Assembly: GCA_036840015.1 (NCBI GenBank)
Contig: DAISVV010000041.1
Span: forward strand, 1-16,334
Reading direction: 5' to 3'
From: SZUA-430 sp036840015
GTDB lineage: Bacteria; Pseudomonadota; Alphaproteobacteria; Micropepsales; Micropepsaceae
Length of the DNA: 16,334 nt
Part shown: positions 4,989 through 12,971 of the stretch, piece after piece
How the letters are laid out: each line of letters begins with the position of its first letter
Numbering within the stretch: the first letter of the stretch is position 1
Made by a program: the position numbers and the translations under genes
The notes under the pieces: generated by a model
What the model saw: the letters and a program-made list of their open reading frames with translations, nothing else
What the model was told of the DNA's origin: nothing
Database searches by the model: none

Positions 4989-7619
4989 TTAAAGCTGTGC
5001 CGCGCGCTTGCGATAGCGCTGCCTGACAACCTCGGCGATGGTGTTGATCACGAAGGTGACCACGAACAACACGAGCGCGCATAGGAATAAAGTCCTATAC
5101 AGGGTTGAATCGCGCACGGCCTCGGGCAATTCGACGTTGATGTTCGCCGACAATGTCCTCAGGCCGTTGAAGATGTTGATGTCCATGACAGGCGTGTTGC
5201 CCGTGGCCATCACCACGATCATCGTCTCGCCCACCGCGCGCCCCAGCGCGATCATGATGGCCGAAAAGATGCCCGAGGCTGCCGTCGGCATCACGATCCA
5301 CGCGGTCGTCTGCCACTTCGAGGCGCCGCACGCCAGCGATCCCGAGCGCAGGTAGCGCGGAACCGCATTCAGCGCGTCTTCCGAGATCGTGTAGATGATC
5401 GGGATCTCGGCAAATGCGATCGCAAAGGCCACGACCAGGGCATTGCGCTGCACATAGTCATCGACCACGCCGCCACGCGCGTCATAGCCGATGTCGTTCA
5501 GCAGCACCGACAGCCCATAGGCAATCGCAAGCGCAAGGACCAGCAGCAGGAGCCATCCTGCAAGCTCGCGCAGCGCAGCCGCAAGGCGCGGCAGGTCCCG
5601 CAGCCGCTCGCGGTAGGCCACATTGAAGAGCGGGCGGGTCACAAGGATGGCAATCACGAAAGACGCGGGCAGCAGCAGGACAAACAGGAACGGCTGCCCC
5701 GAGCCTTCACCCGTCGTCCATTTCTTGAAGTCACCACCGAAGAACGTGGCCTCGATGAACGGCCCCGTGAGGATCGCAAGCCAGATGGCACCCGCAATCG
5801 ACAGCAGGTAAGCCAGCAGCTTGGGCACGCCATCAAGCAGGTTCGACACGCTGTCCGGCATCAGTTGCCAGAGATACGAGACCGTGATCACCGTCAGCGG
5901 CACGACGGCGAACGCAATGACGATGGCGGCGATCCAGTTCTCCACGATCGGCGACAGCACAAGGGCGGCAACGAAGCCGACCACCACTGAGGGCAGCGTC
6001 GCCATGAGTTCCATCACGGGCTTGACCACGGCGCGCGTCCGCGGGTTGACGAACTCCGAGGTGTACGCCGCCGCAAAAAGGGCAATGGGAATGGCGAGCA
6101 TCAGCGAGTAGATCGCGGCCTTGAACGTGCCGAAGATCAGAGGGACCAGCGAGATCTTGGGCTCGGCCGCGTCGGTTCCCGATGTCGACTGCCATACGAA
6201 CTGCGGCTCGGAATAGCCTTCGTACCAGACCTTGCCGAACAGCGACTGCAGCGTGGTTTCCGGATGCGGGATGCTGATGTCCCAGAGCGCCACCTTCAGG
6301 TTGCTGCCGATCCCCAGGATGCCGTCATCCTTGGCCGCAAACACGGTCGCCACCAGCCCTGTCGGGTCCGGTGTTCCCGGCAGCTGCAGGAGCGTGCGCT
6401 CTGTCGTCCCGTGGCGGATCCAGACATTGCCTTTGGCATCGGTTGTCGAGAACAGGCGCGTGCGCTGGCTGACGCGGATATCCGTGATCGCCGCAGGCTG
6501 GGCTTGAAAGTCCGCGTGCACCTTGGTCAGGACGATCCCGTCGGTGGTGTCCTTCGACTTGCGGTCGACGCCAAACCAGATCGCGATCGAGCCATCCGCG
6601 CCGCCAACCACCAGCGAGTTCTCTGCATTCAGGTAGGCGATGGCCGACAGCGCCTTGCCCGGCGGCGTCACGCGGACCGTCTCCGCCAGGACGGGATTGC
6701 CGAAATTGCGCGTGTTGAAGCGGTAGAGCGTGCCATCCTTCATGGCCACGATCACGCGGTCGCCCGGCGTATTCAGCAGGATGGACAGCACGTCCTCCAC
6801 CTTTGCGGCCAGCGGGATCTCGGCGTTGCTGAGCTGGGTCGACAGCTCGCCAGTCATCATGTTGAGTTCGCTGTAGGCCTGTGACAGGCGGATCTTGCCC
6901 GCAGCATCAAGCGTGACGAACGTGCGCAGCGGGCGCTCGGCGGTGCCACCGACCCGGAAATCGGCCTTCACGATCGCCGTGCCGGCTGGCGCCACCTGTA
7001 CAGGCGCGTCCAGCGTCAGCGAGGGTTCGATCTTGCGGAACTGTCCCGGGATCCGGGTAAACACCAGCCGTCCGTCCGTGAAGTCGCGCGCGTCGATCGG
7101 CTGGAGGTCTTTCGGCGCATTCTCTTCCGAGACAACCTTGGGGTGGATGTCGATGCGCGCGGTCCTGACCGAACCGTCGGGGAAGCCGAACAGCATGTCG
7201 TCGCCCAGGAGCGTCCGTGCAAAGCCGGACGCCACGAGCCCGCCGAAATCGAGCTGCGGCAGCGCGATGGGCTTGCCCGTCGCTGCATGGAAACCGTCGA
7301 CGAGGCCCGTGTCGGTGATGCGCACGACCAGCGTCTGGTGCTCGTCCATGTGGGTGTTGAGCACATTGCCGGCCACGGGGCGCGTGTCGAACGTGCGCGA
7401 TCCCTCGATGCGGCCATCATCCAGGAGCGGCGATGCGACATAGAGCAGGAAGAACATGATCGTGAACACGGCGAAGATGACAAGCGTTCCGCCCACGCGG
7501 ATGCTCCAGCCTGCCGCCGCATCCGTGAACAGCACGGACGCTTTCGTCTTCTTGGGTCGCTGGTAGAGAACGGACGCCGGCCGCGGCGCTACGCCCTTGC
7601 TGTCGGTATTCCTGCTCAC
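4989..7619 (-). CDS. pstC: Phosphate ABC transporter permease PstC, very large type
   Basis: PstC is the second channel subunit of the phosphate importer. From the GTG start at 7619 it has 876 residues, against about 300-340 for ordinary PstC. After one membrane helix (about 39-62) comes a periplasmic region to about residue 490 with repeats resembling WD/beta-propeller blades: GGADGSIAIW (339-348), NVWIRHG (398-404), LKVALWD (441-447). The permease core then starts at VPLIFGTFKAA (492). Between the SVVVGF segment (about 544-549) and the EAA loop (ISEDALNAVPRYLRSGSLACG, about 745-765) lies a long insertion with further hydrophobic segments. RAVGETM (794-800) is the usual PstC motif. GTG 7619 has GGGGGAG 9 bases upstream; an upstream frame extension to 7718 crosses hairpins and looks non-coding. 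Confidence 0.93.
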   Translation of the reverse strand: MSRNTDSKGVAPRPASVLYQRPKKTKASVLFTDAAAGWSIRVGGTLVIFAVFTIMFFLLYVASPLLDDGRIEGSRTFDTRPVAGNVLNTHMDEHQTLVVRITDTGLVDGFHAATGKPIALPQLDFGGLVASGFARTLLGDDMLFGFPDGSVRTARIDIHPKVVSEENAPKDLQPIDARDFTDGRLVFTRIPGQFRKIEPSLTLDAPVQVAPAGTAIVKADFRVGGTAERPLRTFVTLDAAGKIRLSQAYSELNMMTGELSTQLSNAEIPLAAKVEDVLSILLNTPGDRVIVAMKDGTLYRFNTRNFGNPVLAETVRVTPPGKALSAIAYLNAENSLVVGGADGSIAIWFGVDRKSKDTTDGIVLTKVHADFQAQPAAITDIRVSQRTRLFSTTDAKGNVWIRHGTTERTLLQLPGTPDPTGLVATVFAAKDDGILGIGSNLKVALWDISIPHPETTLQSLFGKVWYEGYSEPQFVWQSTSGTDAAEPKISLVPLIFGTFKAAIYSLMLAIPIALFAAAYTSEFVNPRTRAVVKPVMELMATLPSVVVGFVAALVLSPIVENWIAAIVIAFAVVPLTVITVSYLWQLMPDSVSNLLDGVPKLLAYLLSIAGAIWLAILTGPFIEATFFGGDFKKWTTGEGSGQPFLFVLLLPASFVIAILVTRPLFNVAYRERLRDLPRLAAALRELAGWLLLLVLALAIAYGLSVLLNDIGYDARGGVVDDYVQRNALVVAFAIAFAEIPIIYTISEDALNAVPRYLRSGSLACGASKWQTTAWIVMPTAASGIFSAIMIALGRAVGETMIVVMATGNTPVMDINIFNGLRTLSANINVELPEAVRDSTLYRTLFLCALVLFVVTFVINTIAEVVRQRYRKRAAQL

Positions 7620-7678
7620 AGGACGTGTCTCCCCCAAAACCACCCGTCTGTTTACGATGCCCCCAGCCCTTTCGCAAA

Positions 7679-7694
7679 GAGCCTCCCCAGGCTC
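7679..7694 (-). repeat. Small hairpin in the pstS-pstC gap
   Basis: Inverted repeat GAGCCT-CCCC-AGGCTC, a 6-bp stem with a 4-base loop, between pstS and pstC. It lies next to the larger hairpin at 7707-7734 and may add to mRNA stability or attenuation. Confidence 0.5.
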
Positions 7695-7706
7695 TTCACG
7701 CAGGGA

Positions 7707-7734
7707 ACCGGGCCGCAATCCACAGCGGCCCGGT
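7707..7734 (-). repeat. Strong intercistronic hairpin after pstS
   Basis: Perfect 10-bp stem ACCGGGCCGC/GCGGCCCGGT with an 8-base loop, starting 24 bases beyond the pstS stop codon. There is no U-run on the coding strand, so it is not a standard terminator. Such hairpins after genes for periplasmic binding proteins protect the upstream message from 3' exonucleases and lower downstream expression, which would give PstS in excess over the permeases. Confidence 0.75.
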
Positions 7735-7758
7735 CCATGCTGACGGTCTCAGTCTGCC

Positions 7759-8727
7759 TTACTTCAGGCCCAGGCGGCCAAGGTCTTCCTGCGCGAAGAC
7801 ATAAGGCATGGGATAATAGCCGTCCTTCACGGTGGCCAGCTGGCCCTGCTTGGAGTACATGAAGCGGATGAACTCGGCGCGAACCGGCTCAAGCGCCGTC
7901 GACGGGTTCTTGTTCATGTAGATGTAGAGGAAGCGGGAGATCGGGTACTTGCCGGCATAGGCGTTCTGGCGGGTCGGCTCGAAGCAGGTGCCGTCACGGC
8001 CTGAGATGGCAAGCGGACGAACGTCGGCCGTGCGGTAGCCGATGCCCGAATAGCCCATCGCGAACTTGTCAGCCGCAACGCCCTGCACCACGGTCGAGGA
8101 ACCCGGCTGCTCCTTCACGGTCGACTTGAAGTCGCCGTTGAGCAGTCCGACTTCCTTGAAGTAGCCATAGGTGCCCGAGGCCGAGTTGCGGCCGAAGAGC
8201 GAAATCGTCTTGCCAGCGTATTCACCGGTCAGACCGACCTGGTCCCACGTCGTGATGTTCGGCGAACCCGAATTGCGGGTGACCGAGAAGATGCCGTCAA
8301 CCTGTCCAAGCGCCAGGCACTTCAGCGGATTGTCCTTGTTGACATAGACCGCAAGGGCGTCCACCGCAACGCGCAGCAGCGTGGGCTTGTAGCCATACTT
8401 GGCCTCGAACGCGTCCATTTCGGCCGGGCGCATCGCGCGCGACATCGGTCCGAACTGCGCGGTGCCCGCGATCAGCGCCGGCGGCGCCGTCGATGAGCCC
8501 TTGCCTTCGATCTCGATCTTCACGGACGGATAGATCTTCCTGAAGTCTTCGGCCCACAGCGTCATCAGGTTGTTGAGCGTGTCAGAGCCGATCGACTTGA
8601 GCGTGCCCGAGACGCCAGACGTCTGCTGGTAGTCCTTGTAGCGCTTGTCGAAGTCGTCGGCGGCGAACGCCGACGAGGTGGCGACCGACATCGCCAGCAC
8701 GGCAGCAAAACCCAGTTTCATCTTCAT
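7759..8727 (-). CDS. pstS: Periplasmic phosphate-binding protein PstS
   Basis: PstS captures inorganic phosphate in the periplasm and delivers it to PstCA. The 322-residue product starts with a Sec signal peptide (MKMKLGFAAV, hydrophobic core, cleavage likely after AFA at 22). Phosphate-contact motifs of the family are visible: SIGSDT (45-50), GKGSSTAP (75-82), MSRAMRP (96-101) with Ser97, and GRNSASGTYGYF (179-190). Length fits the family. ATG 8727 is preferred because GGGGA lies 5 bases upstream; ATG 8739 has no ribosome binding site and would put MGTC before the signal peptide. It is the first gene of the operon, preceded by a weak PHO-like box and followed by a 139-base gap with two hairpins before pstC, consistent with higher expression of PstS than of the permeases. 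Confidence 0.96.
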   Translation of the reverse strand: MKMKLGFAAVLAMSVATSSAFAADDFDKRYKDYQQTSGVSGTLKSIGSDTLNNLMTLWAEDFRKIYPSVKIEIEGKGSSTAPPALIAGTAQFGPMSRAMRPAEMDAFEAKYGYKPTLLRVAVDALAVYVNKDNPLKCLALGQVDGIFSVTRNSGSPNITTWDQVGLTGEYAGKTISLFGRNSASGTYGYFKEVGLLNGDFKSTVKEQPGSSTVVQGVAADKFAMGYSGIGYRTADVRPLAISGRDGTCFEPTRQNAYAGKYPISRFLYIYMNKNPSTALEPVRAEFIRFMYSKQGQLATVKDGYYPMPYVFAQEDLGRLGLK

Positions 8728-9120
8728 GCAAGTCCCCATTGTCTGGTTGGATCGCGTGTTTGGATCCGGGCGCGAGCTGTCTCAGCCAACCCTGCCGCGG
8801 CGACGTCCGTAGACCACGTTTCAGTGAACCTTTTGTGATGTGGAGCACCCTGCGCACCGGCGCCGCAGGCCGCTGAAAATCAGCCATTGCCGACAGCGGA
8901 GGCCAGCGTTAACAACCCCACCCGCAGGCCGGGCTGAGCCGTCCTGTCGCAGGGCTCCGGCGATTTGATCCACAGTCCTGGTGCAAAAGGCACACGCCCG
9001 CAGGCCATGCATTCTCCCCACAGGCGAGAGACCCTGCGCCGGAACACCAAATAGGCTGTGGAAAGCCCCGCGCCGTGGCGCTAGCCTGTCGTTCCCCACA
9101 CCCCAATTACCGCTGGCCGC
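8728..9120. other. Divergent intergenic region between pstS and the serine hydrolase
   Basis: About 390 bases without a supported gene; it must hold the pst promoter (left) and that of the hydrolase (right). The PHO-like repeat is at 8824-8841. A 13-bp palindrome GCTGA-AAA-TCAGC lies at 8872-8884 and GCGCC-GT-GGCGC at 9070-9081; either could be an operator, but neither has a known owner. Three CCACA-type words (8966-8974, 9012-9022, 9057-9065) faintly resemble DnaA boxes. No clear -35/-10 pair was found for the hydrolase. Confidence 0.5.
8824..8841 (-). promoter_or_regulatory. Degenerate PHO-box-like repeat upstream of pstS
   Basis: On the minus strand ACATCAC-AAAA-GGTTCAC gives two TCAC-ending half sites at an 11-bp period with an A-rich spacer, facing pstS. 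Only the last four bases of each half site match the PHO consensus, so this is much weaker than the box at 81-98. About 10 bases further is a poor -10 candidate (TCTACG), which would give a leader of roughly 80 bases. Position and orientation fit phosphate-starvation control of the pst operon. Confidence 0.45.
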
Positions 9121-11151
9121 ATGCACCCCTTCCGCCGCGTTGTCATGGCCCTCCTGCTCGGGCTTCTCGCCTTCGACGTTTCCGCCCAGGAACAGGAGGG
9201 TTTCGGCGCCCCCGCGCTCGAGGCGCCCCCGCTCGAGGAATCAGGCCCCCTCGAGAAGAAGCGCGTGACCTTCGGTGCCGACCCCGCGCCCGCCACGACG
9301 CCCGAACCCCAGGCCGCCGCCCCCACGGCATCGCCGCCGCCCGACATCCGCAGCTTCGTCGACGGCATCTTCCGGGGCCTCGTCGCCGGCGGACAGGTCC
9401 CCGGCGCAGCCATCGTCGTCATCCAGGATGGCGTCGTCACCCACAAGGCAGGCTACGGCTTCGCCGACCTTCGCACGCGCACGCCCGTCGACCCCGACAC
9501 GACACGCTTCCGCGTGGCCTCCGTCTCGAAGCTGGTGACCGCGACCGCCGTCATGCAGCTTGTCGAGCAGGGGGCCCTCGATCTCAATGCCGACGTCAAC
9601 ACCTACCTGACGGCCTTCCGCATCGGTGGCGACTTCCCCGAGCCCGTGACGATCGCCAATCTCCTGACCCACACGGCAGGCTTCGACGACCGTTATATCG
9701 GCATGGCAGCCCCGATGGGCGCCCCGCCCGAAACGCTGACCCGCCATCTCGAGCACGCGATGCCACCGCGCGTGCTGCCGCCCTCGAGCGTGATCGCCTA
9801 TTCGAATTACGGCATCGCGCTGGCCGGCCAGATCGTCGAAACCGTGAGCGGCCAGGAGTTCAACGCCTACGCCAGGGCGAAGATCTTCGACCCGATCGGC
9901 ATGACCGCCTCGAGCTTCGGCATTCCCTATCCCCAGCCCCCCGGAATGGCGACGCCCCATTTCAGGGCAAGCGGCGGCAGCGGGTTCCGGCCCGGCGAAT
10001 ACGACGTCTCGCGCATCGCGCCGGCCGGAGACCTCGTCACGACCGCGGGCGACATGGCCAAGTTCATGCGCGCGCATCTTGACCAGGGCACAAGTGGCGA
10101 GGGCCCGGCGCTGCTCGGCCAGCCCACCTTCCAGCAGATGCATGCACGCCGCTTCGCCAATGCCGATGGCCTCGACGGCTGGGCCTATGGCTTTGCGACC
10201 GGCACGCGCAACGGCATCACCTGGATCGGCCACGACGGCTCATGGAACGGCTTCTGTGCGCAGCTAGTCATTCACCCCGAGAGCCGCAGCGGCTATTTCG
10301 CCGCCTACAACACCGAGTGCAGCTTCGCCGCCAGCCAGGCCATCAGGGCAGGGCTCTTCGACGCCCTGTGGCCCCCGACCGCCGTACCTGCCGCCGCGCC
10401 CACGCCGGATGCCGAGGCCCGCGCTCGCGCGCTCGAGGGCACCTATATCCACGTGCGCCGTGCGCGCGCCGACTTCACCGTCATGGGCGCCGCCTCCACC
10501 GAGATCTCGGTCAAGGCGCTTCCCGGCGGATCGCTTGGCGTCACGCTGCCATCGATCGGCCGCGAGCTGACCTTCCTGCCGCAGGCCGACGGAACATGGC
10601 TGAACCCCGACCTGCAGTGGAAGGCAGCCGGGCGCGCCGCCGCCGCCGGCACGCCGCAGCGTTTCTTCATCGATTCATCCGCCTATGACCGGGTCACCGG
10701 CCTGTCCGTCTGGGCGGCCTGGACGGTGGCGCTCTCGATGGTCATCGCCATCTGCATAATGACGCTCTGGGGCTGGGCCAATGGCTTCCTCAGCCGCCAC
10801 CTCTTCGGCGAGCCGCAGGCCGTCATCACCTTCGGCCCGCGCATCACGGGCTTCATGGCGGCAGGGCTCGTGCTGGCGACGCTCGTCTCGATGCTGGCGC
10901 TGCTCACCGACAGCGCGCCCTTCGCGATCCTGCACGGCCCCACGCCCGCGCTGATGGTGCTGCTCACGGTCCCCGTCATCGTGGGCGTGCTCGCCATTCC
11001 CATGATCGTCTGGAGCGTCACAGGCTTTGGCGCCGGCCCGCGCGCGCGCCTTGCCCAGTCCGGCTACATCGTGTTGACGCTGGCCGTCCTGACCTTCCTT
11101 GCCTTCTGCGTGCAATGGGGCTTCCACATCTTCGCGGTCCTCGCGAACTGA
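9121..11151 (+). CDS. Serine hydrolase (beta-lactamase/class C family) with C-terminal membrane domain
   Basis: The 676-residue product has a signal peptide (about 1-22, LLLGLLAFDVSA), a Pro/Ala-rich linker (about 30-74) and a serine hydrolase domain (about 75-415) of the penicillin-binding/class C beta-lactamase fold. Catalytic motifs are SVSK (134-137; Ser134 and Lys137), YSN (228-230) and HDG (371-373). A small beta-rich segment follows (about 440-520), then four membrane helices near 530-553, 577-597, 608-631 and 648-666. The enzyme would act on the periplasmic face. Family members include D-peptidases, esterases and beta-lactamases; motifs alone cannot decide, and true beta-lactamase activity is unlikely given the fused membrane part. 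ATG 9121 lacks a good ribosome binding site; ATG 9145 is an alternative that would shorten the signal peptide. It converges on the P450 gene with only 7 bases between stop codons. Confidence 0.88.
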   Translation: MHPFRRVVMALLLGLLAFDVSAQEQEGFGAPALEAPPLEESGPLEKKRVTFGADPAPATTPEPQAAAPTASPPPDIRSFVDGIFRGLVAGGQVPGAAIVVIQDGVVTHKAGYGFADLRTRTPVDPDTTRFRVASVSKLVTATAVMQLVEQGALDLNADVNTYLTAFRIGGDFPEPVTIANLLTHTAGFDDRYIGMAAPMGAPPETLTRHLEHAMPPRVLPPSSVIAYSNYGIALAGQIVETVSGQEFNAYARAKIFDPIGMTASSFGIPYPQPPGMATPHFRASGGSGFRPGEYDVSRIAPAGDLVTTAGDMAKFMRAHLDQGTSGEGPALLGQPTFQQMHARRFANADGLDGWAYGFATGTRNGITWIGHDGSWNGFCAQLVIHPESRSGYFAAYNTECSFAASQAIRAGLFDALWPPTAVPAAAPTPDAEARARALEGTYIHVRRARADFTVMGAASTEISVKALPGGSLGVTLPSIGRELTFLPQADGTWLNPDLQWKAAGRAAAAGTPQRFFIDSSAYDRVTGLSVWAAWTVALSMVIAICIMTLWGWANGFLSRHLFGEPQAVITFGPRITGFMAAGLVLATLVSMLALLTDSAPFAILHGPTPALMVLLTVPVIVGVLAIPMIVWSVTGFGAGPRARLAQSGYIVLTLAVLTFLAFCVQWGFHIFAVLAN

Positions 11152-11162
11152 GGCAACCTCAG
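11148..11162. repeat. Hairpin enclosing both convergent stop codons
   Basis: CTGAGG-CAA-CCTCAG is a perfect 6-bp stem with a 3-base loop. It contains the TGA of the plus-strand hydrolase and the TGA of the minus-strand P450. It reads almost alike from both sides and may act as a weak two-way transcript end. There is no T-tract on either side. Confidence 0.45.
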
Positions 11163-12409
11163 GCCGGAATGCGGACGGGCACCTCGGTGAAGCCGTGCAC
11201 GAAGTTCGACTTCACGCGCACCGGCTCACCGACAAGCTCGATGCGCGGGAAGCGCTTCATGATCTCTTCCCAGATGATCCGCAACTGCATCTCGGCGACC
11301 CGGTTGCCCATGCAGCGATGAATGCCGAAGCCGAATGAAAGGTGGTGGCGCGGATTGGCGCGGTCGATCAGGAACTCGTCCGCCCGCTCGATCTCGGTCT
11401 CGTCCCGGTTGCCCGAGATGTACCACATGACGACCTTGTCGCCCTTGCGGATCGTCTTGCCACCGATGACCCCGTCGGCGATGGCCGTGCGGCGCATATG
11501 GGCAAGCGGCGTCTGGTAGCGGATGATCTCGGACACCATCGAGGGGATCAGTCCCGGATTGGCCCTGAGCTTGTCATATTCGCGGGGGTTGCGGTTCAGG
11601 TGTACGACCCCACCCGAGATCGAGTTGCGCGTCGTGTCGTTCCCGCCCACGATCAGCAGCATCAGCGTGCCCAGGAACGTCATCGGGTCCTTGTACATGT
11701 CTTTCGTCGAGGGCCCGCGCGCCAGCAGCGAGATGAAGTCGAAGCCCGGTTTGTCGGTGTTCACGCGTTCGTTCCAGAGCTTTGTGAAATAGGCGAGGCA
11801 CTCCATGAGGATGTTCTGGCGCTGCTCGAAAGTCATGGCCGTGCTGCCCACCGTGTCGGCCGACGTCGCCGCATCCGACCAGTAAGGCAGCAGGCGCCGG
11901 TCCTCGAATGGCACATCGAACAGCGTCGCCAGCATCTGCGAGGTCAGCTCGATCGACACAAGATCGACCCAGTTGAAAGTCTCGTTGCGCGGCAGGCTGT
12001 CAAGGATGCGTCCCGCACGCTCGCGGATGAGAGGCTCAAGCTCGGCGATGCGCGCGGGCGAAACGGCGGGCGTCACGGTCCTGCGATGCTCGTCATGCAC
12101 CGGCGGATCCATCGCGATGAACATCGGCGGCCGGAAGTCCGCCGGCGCATCGCCGATCACGATCTCGGGAAAAGACGAGAAGATGTTGTGACTGGTCTCG
12201 ACCTGCACGATGTCCTTGAACTTCGTGATCGACCAGTACGGACCGAAGTCGCTAGCTGCCGTGAAGTGCACGGGATCATCGCGCCGCAGCCTCGCGAAAT
12301 AGTCCCAGTGCTCGCCGCGCTCGAACAGGTCGGCGCGGCTTGGGTCGATCTGCGACAGGGGCAGTGTCCAGGGGGCCGTGCGACCCCGCGTGTCATGGGC
12401 GAGCGACAT
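11159..12409 (-). CDS. Cytochrome P450, CYP153-type alkane/fatty-acid omega-hydroxylase
   Basis: A soluble bacterial class I P450 of 416 residues. The heme-binding loop is FGFGIHRCMG (359-368) with thiolate ligand Cys366. The I-helix oxygen-activation motif is GGNDTT (255-260) followed by RNSISG, and ExxR is Glu294/Arg297. The GGNDTTRNS and HRCMGNR wording is typical of the CYP153 family, which hydroxylates the terminal carbon of medium-chain alkanes, alcohols or fatty acids, taking electrons from a ferredoxin and a ferredoxin reductase. Neither partner is encoded in this window, so they must come from elsewhere. The start at ATG 12409 has a strong GGAGGA 3 bases upstream. The gene follows the four-helix membrane protein after 98 bases containing its own promoter-like element. 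CYP153 assignment is by recognition, not by search; the substrate is inferred. Confidence 0.92.
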   Translation of the reverse strand: MSLAHDTRGRTAPWTLPLSQIDPSRADLFERGEHWDYFARLRRDDPVHFTAASDFGPYWSITKFKDIVQVETSHNIFSSFPEIVIGDAPADFRPPMFIAMDPPVHDEHRRTVTPAVSPARIAELEPLIRERAGRILDSLPRNETFNWVDLVSIELTSQMLATLFDVPFEDRRLLPYWSDAATSADTVGSTAMTFEQRQNILMECLAYFTKLWNERVNTDKPGFDFISLLARGPSTKDMYKDPMTFLGTLMLLIVGGNDTTRNSISGGVVHLNRNPREYDKLRANPGLIPSMVSEIIRYQTPLAHMRRTAIADGVIGGKTIRKGDKVVMWYISGNRDETEIERADEFLIDRANPRHHLSFGFGIHRCMGNRVAEMQLRIIWEEIMKRFPRIELVGEPVRVKSNFVHGFTEVPVRIPA

Positions 12410-12432
12410 GATTCCTCCAGTTCTTGTGCCTC

Positions 12433-12451
12433 TTTATATGCCGTTACGGCA
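12433..12451 (-). promoter_or_regulatory. Promoter/operator-like site upstream of the P450
   Basis: On the minus strand the palindrome TGCCG-TAA-CGGCA (12439-12451) abuts a -10-like TATAAA (12433-12438), so a regulator bound there would cover the core promoter. A related half site, TTAACGGC on the plus strand at 12461-12468, may be a second contact. No good -35 was found, which could mean activator dependence. The regulator is not in the window. Confidence 0.45.
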
Positions 12452-12491
12452 ACCATAGGATTAACGGCTGGAGACCTCAACTCCGACAGGG

Positions 12492-12505
12492 CGGGCGGCC
12501 GCCCG
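12492..12505. repeat. GC-only palindrome after the four-helix protein gene
   Basis: CGGGCGGCCGCCCG is a perfect 14-bp palindrome just beyond the stop codon of the 147-residue membrane protein. It has no T-tract. It could form a cruciform or weak transcript-end hairpin, or be a product of GC richness. Confidence 0.3.
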
Positions 12506-12507
12506 TC

Positions 12508-12951
12508 TCACCCGGCCGACGGGCGCCGGGCCAGCGCCAGGCCAAGCATCAGCGCAACAAGGGGCAGGGCCACAAGCGTGACATAGGCCTCGGGCGGCTG
12601 ATGGCCCGTCCCCGTGGCTTTCAGGACCCACTGGTTCACCGCGATGATCGAGCGCTCGACCAGGATCAGGAACAGGAACAGCGGCACAAGGCTGCGATAG
12701 GCCAGCGACACCGCCAGCATCGAAAGGCCCCAGACCATCTGCGTCGCCCCGGCCCAGGCAAAGACCGCGATGATGGTCTTGCCGCCCTGTGTCAGGTCGA
12801 TCCCCGCGATCACGCCCGCCCCGCCGTCCGGCAGGAAAACGTGGATGCCGCCCGGAACGATCGTGCCCAGCGACACCAGTGTCAGGAACCACGCCGCAAG
12901 GGGCAGTCCGTGATAGTCGGCATTTGTGCTCGGAGGAAAGAAGCGGCTCAT
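12508..12951 (-). CDS. Four-helix membrane protein of unknown function
   Basis: The 147-residue product has four predicted membrane helices at about 17-40, 57-83, 87-108 and 122-141, with little outside them. I do not recognise the family and see no catalytic motif. Charged or polar residues within or near helices (His37, Glu99, Arg100, Asn106, Gln107) could matter to function. GGGAG lies 6 bases before ATG 12951. The gene starts 20 bases after the sulfatase stop codon, so the two are very likely co-transcribed. It is the last gene before the gap with the P450 promoter. A role as a transporter accessory or membrane partner of the sulfatase pathway is possible but unsupported. Confidence 0.8.
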   Translation of the reverse strand: MSRFFPPSTNADYHGLPLAAWFLTLVSLGTIVPGGIHVFLPDGGAGVIAGIDLTQGGKTIIAVFAWAGATQMVWGLSMLAVSLAYRSLVPLFLFLILVERSIIAVNQWVLKATGTGHQPPEAYVTLVALPLVALMLGLALARRPSAG

Positions 12952-12971
12952 GCGAAACTCCCTGCGGCCCT

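Noticed and set aside
8966..9065. Three CCACA-type words resembling DnaA boxes
   Set aside because: Matches are imperfect, there is no AT-rich unwinding region, and no replication genes are nearby; not enough for an origin.
9241..10233. Minus-strand open frame of 330 codons inside the serine hydrolase
   Set aside because: Opposite the hydrolase catalytic domain; composition typical of a shadow frame.
11342..12586. Plus-strand open frame of 414 codons opposite the P450
   Set aside because: Antisense shadow of a clear P450; Arg/His-rich product with no recognisable domain.
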